NCBI GenBank assembly: GCA_019415335.1
Contig: DXKH01000090.1
Span: forward strand, 1 to 15,525
Length of the DNA stretch: 15,525 nucleotides
Direction: 5' to 3'
Origin: Citrobacter sp.
Lineage (GTDB): Bacteria; Pseudomonadota; Gammaproteobacteria; Enterobacterales; Enterobacteriaceae
Part shown: piece after piece, positions 1 through 4,677 of the stretch
Position numbering within the stretch: the stretch's first letter is position 1
Layout of the letters: each line of letters begins with the position of its first letter
Notes under the pieces: generated by a model
Told to the model about the DNA's origin: nothing
Seen by the model: the letters and a program-made list of their open reading frames with translations, nothing else
Databases searched by the model: none
Translations under genes and position numbers: made by a program

Positions 1-18
1 GTACATATAGAGGGTCAT
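1..18 (-). CDS. Start of an unidentified leftward gene next to the holin (partial)
   Basis: An ATG on the minus strand at 18 begins a frame reading M-T-L-Y-M-Y that leaves the window after six codons. It starts 3 bases after the stop codon of the holin-like gene, the usual tight spacing of a phage lysis cassette. In such cassettes the next gene is commonly an endolysin or lytic transglycosylase, but nothing in these six residues proves it. The Shine-Dalgarno match is weak. Confidence 0.3.
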
Positions 19-20
19 CG

Positions 21-371
21 TTAAAGCCCCATCGCTACGGCCAGACAGACTGCGGCAACAATCAGCGCACGGCGGATCAACGCAGCGGAAAAGACCAGGT
101 GAAGGCCAGTCTGGACGGGGAAGCGACCATCAGCCATCAGCCTGTCATCGTGCTTCAGGTACTGACCGGGGCGGGCTTTGGGGAAAAGCGAACGGTCAAG
201 CCAGTAGCCCAGCACAGCCGCCAGCGTGATGAGCGACAGCTTGTAGACAACCACCGGCAGCTGCTGGGGCGAGACCAGGCCGATGGTGCCGAGCAACAGC
301 ACAGAGGTCAGCAGCCAGCCGCTGAGGCGGGGCTTTTTAACAGAGGGAATGAATTTTTTCAGGTTTTTCAT
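21..371 (-). CDS. Putative phage holin (lysis membrane protein)
   Basis: This is a 116-residue protein starting at 371. The start is fixed by an AAGGAG ribosome site six bases upstream. It has a basic, lysine-rich N-terminus (about residues 1-15). Hydrophobic segments follow at about 18-35 (GWLLTSVLLLGTIGLV), 40-57 (VVYKLSLITLAAVLGYWL) and near the C-terminus at about 92-116 (ALIRRALIVAAVCLAVAMGL). Two to three membrane spans in a protein of this size, at the head of a leftward cassette and abutted by another gene, fit the putative phage holin families of Mu-like phages. Such holins open the inner membrane to let the endolysin out. Its transcription is opposite to the early operon, so it is expected to be a late gene driven from the 405-618 region. 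The exact holin family was not verified; another small membrane protein is possible. Confidence 0.7.
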   Translation of the reverse strand: MKNLKKFIPSVKKPRLSGWLLTSVLLLGTIGLVSPQQLPVVVYKLSLITLAAVLGYWLDRSLFPKARPGQYLKHDDRLMADGRFPVQTGLHLVFSAALIRRALIVAAVCLAVAMGL

Positions 372-447
372 GAGCGTCTCCTTGTGTAGTGGAGACAGCA
401 TCACAAATGGTCGGGGAAAGGGATTTTAAACAGCGTTAATAGTGAGG

Positions 448-466
448 ATGCGGACGAGAACCGCAT
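448..466. repeat. Inverted repeat ATGCGG-7-CCGCAT
   Basis: There are perfect 6-bp arms at 448-453 and 461-466 around a 7-base spacer. The repeat lies a few bases upstream of a leftward TATTAA -10-like element (436-441). It could be an activator dyad for the holin-side promoter or a small RNA hairpin. Confidence 0.6.
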
Positions 467-483
467 GATGGCTTTGAAAGAAC

Positions 484-515
484 GACCAGCCTGGTGCGGT
501 AACACCAGGCTGGTC
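484..515. repeat. Perfect 13-bp stem-loop
   Basis: The arms at 484-496 (GACCAGCCTGGTG) and 503-515 (CACCAGGCTGGTC) are exact reverse complements around the 6-base loop CGGTAA. Neither strand has a clear run of T after the stem (the minus strand continues GTTCTTTC), so it is a poor classical terminator. It may act as a protein-binding dyad or as a transcription barrier between the divergent units. Confidence 0.75.
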
Positions 516-559
516 ATCAACCCACAGGTATGCACTGTGAGCCGACCAGGGTTCAGTCA

Positions 560-571
560 GTCTCGCGAGAC
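560..571. repeat. 12-bp palindrome GTCTCGCGAGAC
   Basis: This is a perfect palindrome 48 bases upstream of the methylase start. It contains the centre CGCG and overlaps the third GACCAG word. Such a site suits a dimeric regulator controlling the methylase cassette, but no binding protein can be named. Confidence 0.6.
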
Positions 572-618
572 CAGACTAGCCTGCCATATTTTCATTGATT
601 GCAAAAGGCTTACGGATA

Positions 619-1383
619 ATGAAAGAACAATCTTTACCCATCGTCCCATGGATTGGTGGTAAACGTCGTCTGGCGAAGCATATTTTACCGTTGTTTCCGG
701 CCCATACCTGCTATGTGGAGCCGTTCTGCGGGGCAGCTGCGCTCTATTTCCTAAAGACTCCCAGCAAGACCGAAGTCATTAACGATATCAACGGGGAACT
801 GGTGAACCTCTATCGGGTGGTAAAACATCATCTGGAAGAGTTTGTCCGCCAGTTCAAGTGGGCACTGGTCAGCCGTCAGATATTCAAATGGCTGCAGGAC
901 ACGCCGGAAGAGACGCTCACCGACATACAGCGGGCGGCCCGGTTCTACTACCTGCAGAAACAGGCTTTTGGCGGCAAGGTGGCCGATCACACGTTCGGAA
1001 CCTCCACCACAAGTGCGCCGCGCTTTAACCTCCTGCGCATCGAAGAAGAACTGTCGATGGCACACCTGCGCCTGTCCAGAACGCTGATAGAGCATCTGGA
1101 CTGGCACCAGTGCATAGAGCGTTATGATCGCCCCCACACGCTTTTCTACTGTGATCCACCGTACTGGGGAACGGAAGGCTATGGTGTAGATTTCCCTATA
1201 GGTAACTATGTCCACATGGCGGAGCTGGCGCGGAGCATCAAAGGTAAGATGATTATATCGGTGAACGATATCCCGGAAATGCGGCAGGCATTCAATGGCC
1301 TGAATATTCAAACCGTTGACATCAACTACAGCCTGGCGGGTAAGCCATCACCGCGCCAGGAACTTGTGATATGCAATTTCTGA
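619..1383 (+). CDS. Phage DNA N6-adenine methyltransferase, D12 class
   Basis: The product is 254 residues, the usual size for this class. It methylates adenine in duplex DNA using S-adenosylmethionine. Visible D12-class signatures are PWIGGKRRL at residues 10-18 (motif X), VEPFCGAAAL at 33-42 (motif I, SAM binding) and the catalytic DPPYW at 179-183 (motif IV). All key residues are present. I chose the ATG at 619 because AAAAGG lies at 603-608 and the protein then begins directly before motif X; a start at 595 (ATT) is less likely. The gene sits alone with a small partner gene in a rightward cassette between the lysis region and the lysogeny genes, away from the early operon. Methylases of this class occur in BcepMu-like phages and may protect phage DNA from restriction or alter regulatory sites. 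The recognition sequence (GATC or other) cannot be read from the sequence. Confidence 0.93.
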   Translation: MKEQSLPIVPWIGGKRRLAKHILPLFPAHTCYVEPFCGAAALYFLKTPSKTEVINDINGELVNLYRVVKHHLEEFVRQFKWALVSRQIFKWLQDTPEETLTDIQRAARFYYLQKQAFGGKVADHTFGTSTTSAPRFNLLRIEEELSMAHLRLSRTLIEHLDWHQCIERYDRPHTLFYCDPPYWGTEGYGVDFPIGNYVHMAELARSIKGKMIISVNDIPEMRQAFNGLNIQTVDINYSLAGKPSPRQELVICNF

Positions 1384-1395
1384 AAGGAGAAACGC

Positions 1396-1671
1396 ATGAG
1401 TTCAGCAATCAATAAGCCCAAAGCCTCATACTTAATGGGAATAACCTGCGATGAGTATGAAACTGCAGCAAAAATCTACACACTTAGCGTCAATGCCGAC
1501 AATCTGGCAAAGGCAATAAGAGAGATGCAGGCCGCGCTTGAGCGGGTAGAGAAAACGCCGCGAATGCCCCCTGAAGATAAGCTGAAAGGAATACTCATTG
1601 GTCAGATAAAATTAACTATTTCCCCCAATCCCAATAGCCATGCGGGCTTGCTATCAGGCCCCTGTTGTTGA
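1396..1671 (+). CDS. Small hypothetical protein downstream of the methylase
   Basis: This is a 91-residue protein with an excellent AAAGGAG ribosome site (1382-1388) ahead of the ATG. It begins 12 bases after the methylase stop, so the two are probably co-transcribed. I do not recognise it. Residues about 10-50 look helical and include a heptad-like stretch (NADNLAKAIREMQAALERVEK, split here by no obvious motif). The C-terminus is proline-, serine- and glycine-rich and ends in two cysteines. There is no signal peptide or membrane segment. Its position suggests an accessory of the methylase or an unrelated cargo gene. The odd, low-complexity C-terminus could also mean that the 3' end has been altered by recombination. 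Confidence 0.7.
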   Translation: MSSAINKPKASYLMGITCDEYETAAKIYTLSVNADNLAKAIREMQAALERVEKTPRMPPEDKLKGILIGQIKLTISPNPNSHAGLLSGPCC

Positions 1672-1709
1672 TGGGCTGTGACACCGTCAATGCGTAAAAA
1701 ATGATACTC

Positions 1710-1732
1710 AAGGGCGGATTTAAATCGCCCTT
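1710..1732. terminator. Terminator-like hairpin between convergent genes
   Basis: The arms AAGGGCG (1710-1716) and CGCCCTT (1726-1732) are perfect complements, and the AT-rich spacer ATTTAAAT is itself self-complementary. The hairpin lies between the stop of the methylase cassette (1671) and the stop of the leftward membrane-protein gene (1770), the expected place for a shared terminator. The rightward tail ACTTCTATT is only moderately T-rich. The rest of the 98-base gap holds nothing else I recognise. Confidence 0.6.
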
Positions 1733-1769
1733 ACTTCTATTAGAACTGCACGTGTTTTTAAGCACTTTC

Positions 1770-2339
1770 CTAAAAAAAGAAGTGAATCACTGCCCAGATA
1801 ACTAAGGTGATGACGACCAAGCCAACCGCAAGCTCAAGCTTATCTTTAGATGTCATCTTGGCTACAGCAACAGAAGGGGAATCTGGCTCTTTAGTCGATG
1901 GATTTTCAGCTGAAGCATCCAAATTTTCAACATGCACCTTATCGGTTACAGGCAAATTATTTGCGTTATCGAAAGCGATTGACTGCAGCTTTAAAAAGGT
2001 TTTTGCATCCGTTTTAGCTAGAAGCTGCCTATTCCCCGTGAATGCCGCTTTAAATGTTATGGTCTTCTTTGTCTTATCTGCTGCGCCAAGCAAGCCTCCA
2101 ATGACCAAACCCGCGCCACCAAATATTAGCCCACCAAGGATACCTGTGCCTGCGGCCTTACCTATGCGGCTTTCCACCTCACTGTCTGCAATTTCAATTG
2201 ATAGCAGCTCTTCCTTCGGGTTCAGCACAATAGCATCAGGGAAGCCTTGTTTAGGTTTTTTACCGAAGACAATAGTGCCAAAGCCAAAACTTGCCCATCC
2301 CTTGGGAAAATTTCCTGCAATAACCTGAATACCCGCCAT
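1770..2339 (-). CDS. Lysogeny-side tail-anchored membrane protein, unknown function
   Basis: The product is 189 residues. The start at 2339 is set by AAGGAG with six-base spacing; an upstream ATG at 2363 lacks such a site. Layout: a soluble N-terminal part (1-60) with Gly/aromatic-rich strands (GWASFGFGTIVFG at 14-26), a glycine-zipper hydrophobic segment at about 64-85 (GTGILGGLIFGGAGLVIGG), a small soluble segment (86-127), a polar linker rich in Pro, Ser and Asp (128-165), and a C-terminal hydrophobic anchor (about 169-189) ending FFF. No known family was recognised; a pleckstrin-like bacterial domain around the glycine segment is only a thought. It follows the repressor on the same strand with a 57-base gap, so it is probably expressed in the lysogen. 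Genes in this slot are often superinfection-exclusion or defence factors. The region is less GC-rich than the early operon, which suggests separate acquisition. Confidence 0.8.
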   Translation of the reverse strand: MAGIQVIAGNFPKGWASFGFGTIVFGKKPKQGFPDAIVLNPKEELLSIEIADSEVESRIGKAAGTGILGGLIFGGAGLVIGGLLGAADKTKKTITFKAAFTGNRQLLAKTDAKTFLKLQSIAFDNANNLPVTDKVHVENLDASAENPSTKEPDSPSVAVAKMTSKDKLELAVGLVVITLVIWAVIHFFF

Positions 2340-2396
2340 GTTGGTCTCCTTTTTCTTATACATCCAGCTTATTCTGCATTAAAGATTCAGAGCATA

Positions 2397-2762
2397 TCAT
2401 GATGCTGTTTTTGTTTTTTTGCTCACCTTTCCCTGTTCCGCCAACGCAAAGGCTGTACGCTCTAAAGCCTTTTTGTCTGAATCATTTAAGTGCTCATAGT
2501 TGTCCAACAACGCCGCCTGCCGAGTTGTTAAGGAAGGTCTCTCTACAATAGACCCTGGAGCACACTGACCAGTAAGTATGTAAGTAACATCTATGCCCGC
2601 TGCATCCAAAAGAGCCAATTTATCTAAGGGCGTATTGCCCTTTTCCATCCAGTTGTAAATCGTCGCACGAGATATGCCCGTTAACTTAGCAACAGTTTGA
2701 GGGCCGATGCGTTTTAATTCCTCAACTAGACGATCGTGAAGTTCTTCTAAAATAATGGACAT
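2397..2762 (-). CDS. Phage repressor, HTH (CI/XRE-like)
   Basis: The product is 121 residues. I chose the ATG at 2762 because AAGG lies four bases upstream; an extension to 2807 would run across the operator and uses a start without a ribosome site. Residues about 20-41 form a helix-turn-helix: the recognition part reads GISRATIYNWMEKG, typical of CI/XRE-type repressors. The remainder (LDKLALLDAAGIDVTYILTG, 46-65) is the familiar tail of this domain, in which the HTH domain ends with a D-V-x-Y-I-L-T-G strand. A helical region at 78-110 could dimerise. There is no LexA-like peptidase domain, so induction would not be by RecA-promoted self-cleavage. It is divergent from the Ner-like gene across an 81-base operator region, the arrangement of a lysogeny switch. 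The early promoter is its expected target. Confidence 0.88.
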   Translation of the reverse strand: MSIILEELHDRLVEELKRIGPQTVAKLTGISRATIYNWMEKGNTPLDKLALLDAAGIDVTYILTGQCAPGSIVERPSLTTRQAALLDNYEHLNDSDKKALERTAFALAEQGKVSKKTKTAS

Positions 2763-2843
2763 ATACCTTGCTCTGTCTAATTTTTTAGACAATAATCTAA
2801 CACACATAGTACAAACATAGTTGTATCAACCAAGGAGACAACA
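2763..2843. promoter_or_regulatory. Divergent operator/promoter region of the lysogeny switch
   Basis: These 81 bases separate the repressor (leftward) from the first early gene (rightward). They contain the dyad TGTCTAATTTTTTAGACA at 2774-2791 (7-bp arms, 4-base centre), a related half-site ATCTAACA at 2795-2802, and ACATAGT repeated at 2804-2810 and 2815-2821, eleven bases apart. That spacing is about one helical turn. The AGGAGA ribosome site of the early gene follows. Both early and repressor promoters must lie here, but no near-consensus -35/-10 pair is obvious, so I do not place them. Confidence 0.75.
2774..2791. repeat. Operator-like dyad TGTCTAA-4-TTAGACA
   Basis: The perfect 7-bp inverted repeat is located 12 bases upstream of the repressor start. 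Its position means that a bound dimer would cover the repressor's own leader, which suggests autoregulation as well as control of the early promoter. Whether the repressor or the Ner-like protein binds it is unknown. Confidence 0.65.
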
Positions 2844-3032
2844 ATGACTGCAGACCAAGTCAAAACGCTCTTCCGCCAGCGGGGAATTACATTCACCCAG
2901 TGGGCAGAAGAAAACGGCTACAGCCGTTACGAGGTCTACCGCGTTCTCAACGGTCAGACCAAGGCTCGGTACGGTAAATCCCATGAAATCGCTGTGAAGC
3001 TTGGACTTAAATCAGCAGCCCAAGCCGCCTGA
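2844..3032 (+). CDS. Small DNA-binding protein, BcepMu gp16/Ner-like
   Basis: The product is 62 residues. It has an AAGGAGAC ribosome site and is the first gene of the rightward early operon. Residues 12-46 fit a small helix-turn-helix fold: WAEENGYSRYEVYRVLNG is a turn plus recognition helix, followed by the conserved KARYGKSHEIAVKLGLK. This matches the phage-associated BcepMu gp16 family as I remember it, and in position it corresponds to Ner of Mu, which represses both early and repressor transcription early in lytic growth. The function is therefore likely negative control at the adjacent 2763-2843 region. The protein is basic overall, as expected for DNA binding. The family call is from motif memory, not a search. 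Confidence 0.82.
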   Translation: MTADQVKTLFRQRGITFTQWAEENGYSRYEVYRVLNGQTKARYGKSHEIAVKLGLKSAAQAA

Positions 3033-3086
3033 TGATTTTTTGTCTGCGTAAAAGGTTATCACATATTGCAAAAAGGGGAATGTGAC

Positions 3087-3392
3087 ATGAGTAAGGCAAA
3101 TGTATCCAGTTCTGGCTCCCGCATTCTGCGCGTTCTTAAAGCACTGCGCGGTCACGCTCTGAACGGGGTTTCTAACGGTGAACTGGCATCAGCTCTGGGA
3201 GAGTCTCCAGCCAACATCAACCGCGCCCTAAATACCCTGATTGAAGAAGGGCTGGCGCTCAAGCTTGAAAACGGGCGTTTTGCTCCTGGTGTACAGCTTT
3301 TGCAAATCGCCATGGCCCATAACAATGAAATGTCCCGCGCACAGGGGCGCATCGACGAACTTAACCAGCGTGTACTGGCTGGTAGCCGCTAA
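3087..3392 (+). CDS. Winged-helix (IclR-like) DNA-binding protein
   Basis: The product is 101 residues. I chose the ATG at 3087 over a TTG at 3066 because AAGGGGA lies about eight bases upstream. Residues about 10-70 read as a winged helix-turn-helix like the N-terminal domain of IclR regulators: SRILRVLKALRG, then SNGELASALGESPANINRALNTLIEEGLA (helices 2-3), then a short wing (LKLENGRFAPG). The effector-binding domain of true IclR proteins is absent. A C-terminal helix with Q/R/E repeats may mediate dimerisation. It is second in the early operon, 54 bases after the Ner-like gene, so a regulatory role early in infection is likely. Its target is unknown. Confidence 0.8.
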   Translation: MSKANVSSSGSRILRVLKALRGHALNGVSNGELASALGESPANINRALNTLIEEGLALKLENGRFAPGVQLLQIAMAHNNEMSRAQGRIDELNQRVLAGSR

Positions 3393-3401
3393 GGAGTAAC
3401 A

Positions 3402-4331
3402 ATGGCTCGCACAAAATCACAACATGCTGAACTTGCACCTGACGTGGAGCTAAATCCCGAACTGAAAGCGACTCAAAATCTGATGGCGACAGTAACCAGC
3501 CAACTCAGTGATGAACGTGATCTGCTGAATCAGCTTCTTGGTCAGGCACAGATGGCTGATGCATTTGAGCAATTTTCCCGAACAGTTCGGACTTCTAAAC
3601 TGGCATTTGTTAAAGAAAACAAGCTATATCGCAATCTAAAGGGCAAGAAAACACCGAACGGTTCGGAGTTTTCGGGCACATGGGATGAGTTTTGTAATGT
3701 TCTCGGAATCTCCGTTGATAAAGCAGATTTAGATATTGCCAACCTTACCGCCTTCGGTGAAGAAGCCTTAGATTCCATGTCCCGCATGGGGATTGGTTAT
3801 CGCGAACTGCGCCAGTTCCGCCGCCTGCCGGACGACCAGAAAAGCGCCCTCATTGAAGTAGCCAAAGAAGGCGACAAAACGGCCCTGCTGGAGCTGGCCG
3901 AGGAAATGATCGCCAAGCACACCAAAGAGAAAGAAGACCTCAAAACCGACCTCGAAATCAGCCGCCAGACGCTGGCCGAAAAGAAAGATGAGATCAACGT
4001 TCTCAAAGATCAGGCTGATGAACTCAAGGCGAAACTGACGCGTCGTGCAACTACAGAGACGCCTGATGAAGAAGGTCAGGCGCTTGAAACGGAAGCCACT
4101 GGCTTTAAAAGCGGCGTACTCAGCGCTCTTATCAACCTCAAATGCGGCTTTGAGGCACTGGCCGAACACGCAGAACGTACCGGCATCAGCCACACCCATA
4201 TCATGGCAGGACTGCTTGATGATATCGAAGCCCGTGTAGTCGACATGCGTCAACAGTTTGACCTGCCTGACTTCCGCGAGATTGACAGCATGCCGGACTG
4301 GGTGAAAGAAGCACAGGAAGAGGATGAATAA
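3402..4331 (+). CDS. Early phage coiled-coil protein, function unknown
   Basis: The product is 309 residues. It starts 9 bases after the winged-helix gene with an AAGGAG site. Three parts can be seen. The N-terminal region is 1-130, with a helix-rich segment (ERDLLNQLLGQAQMADAFEQF) and TWDEFCNVLGIS at 93-104. A middle region around YRELRQFRRLP (133-143) follows. A long charged coiled coil covers about 160-215, with K/E/L heptads (KEDLKTDLEISRQTLAEKKD). The C-terminal domain (230-309) is rich in alpha-helix and ends acidic (EAQEEDE). The coding sequence before about 3780 is visibly less GC-rich than after it, suggesting mosaic origin. It contains two identical-type 13-bp dyads. It sits between regulators and the transposase, so a DNA-binding or structural role in transposition, or a KfrA/ParB-like role, is possible but unproved. 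Confidence 0.8.
   Translation: MARTKSQHAELAPDVELNPELKATQNLMATVTSQLSDERDLLNQLLGQAQMADAFEQFSRTVRTSKLAFVKENKLYRNLKGKKTPNGSEFSGTWDEFCNVLGISVDKADLDIANLTAFGEEALDSMSRMGIGYRELRQFRRLPDDQKSALIEVAKEGDKTALLELAEEMIAKHTKEKEDLKTDLEISRQTLAEKKDEINVLKDQADELKAKLTRRATTETPDEEGQALETEATGFKSGVLSALINLKCGFEALAEHAERTGISHTHIMAGLLDDIEARVVDMRQQFDLPDFREIDSMPDWVKEAQEEDE
3578..3590. repeat. 13-bp dyad CCGAAC-A-GTTCGG (copy 1)
   Basis: This is a perfect inverted repeat with a one-base centre inside the coiled-coil protein gene. A second copy differing only in the central base lies 76 bp downstream. I saw no other full copy in the window, although six-base halves are common. Confidence 0.7.
3654..3666. repeat. 13-bp dyad CCGAAC-G-GTTCGG (copy 2)
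   Basis: This is the second member of the pair, with the same arms as copy 1 and G at the centre. It lies inside the codons around residue 85-89 of the coiled-coil protein. Its centre-to-centre distance from copy 1 is 76 bp, a little over seven helical turns. Confidence 0.7.
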
Positions 4332-4677
4332 CATGGTCGCGTCACATCTGACACCACCAGTAAGAGAACGGGAACCGCAGGAAAGCCTTTACATGGATAG
4401 CCCGGAAGTTCTTGGACACGCGCTATGCACTCTTGTACCAGACATGATGGCGGGATTCTGCATCCTGACCAGTACTGGAGAAATCAGGATTTCAGCACCC
4501 GATGCGCATGCATTTGCCACCGCAATGGAAACGTTACTTCTGGAAAAAATTCACTATATCCAAAACGAACGCTGTCGCTGCTCTGCCAACAAACGGGCTG
4601 TTGAGATTGCGGAGAAACTTCACGAGAACAGTGAGAAATGGAAGCAATGGCAACAAAAAGCGAAGGCTGAATCATGA
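4324..4677 (+). CDS. Small early phage protein, function unknown
   Basis: The product is 117 residues. It overlaps the end of the coiled-coil gene by 8 bases and the start of the transposase by 4, so it is translationally embedded in the early operon. AGGAAGAGG just upstream serves either the ATG at 4324 or the one at 4333; I keep the first. The protein has a proline-rich start, a compact central part (GFCILTSTGEIRISAPDAH, about 44-62) that looks like beta strands, and a helical, basic C-terminus (about 64-117) with ERCRCSANKRAVEIAEKL. There is no signal, membrane span or catalytic motif. I do not recognise the family. Its position, directly before the transposase, suggests a role in replication or its control. 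Confidence 0.72.
   Translation: MNNMVASHLTPPVREREPQESLYMDSPEVLGHALCTLVPDMMAGFCILTSTGEIRISAPDAHAFATAMETLLLEKIHYIQNERCRCSANKRAVEIAEKLHENSEKWKQWQQKAKAES

Larger units (their letters stand above)
372..618. promoter_or_regulatory. Divergent non-coding region between lysis cassette and methylase
   Basis: The 247 bases between the leftward holin and the rightward methylase contain no credible gene. They are rich in symmetry: a hairpin at 448-466, a 13-bp perfect stem at 484-515 and a 12-bp palindrome at 560-571. The word GACCAG occurs at 484, 544 and 569 and inverted at 510-515. A leftward -10-like TATTAA (minus strand, 436-441) lies about 65 bases upstream of the holin start, just beyond the 448-466 dyad. 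I infer that this is the control region for the leftward late/lysis genes, plausibly the site where Mor acts, and perhaps also the methylase promoter. Function is not shown by sequence alone. Confidence 0.5.

Noticed and set aside
99..389. Rightward 96-residue frame opposite the holin-like gene
   Set aside because: It is antisense to a gene with a strong ribosome site and membrane pattern; the protein is Gln/Arg-rich with no domain.
465..662. Rightward 65-residue frame across the dyad region
   Set aside because: It runs through the 13-bp stem and into the methylase start in another frame, has no ribosome site, and its protein looks random.
1807..2328. Rightward 173-residue frame opposite the tail-anchored protein
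   Set aside because: Ser/Pro-rich shadow translation with no ribosome site; the minus-strand gene has an ideal one.
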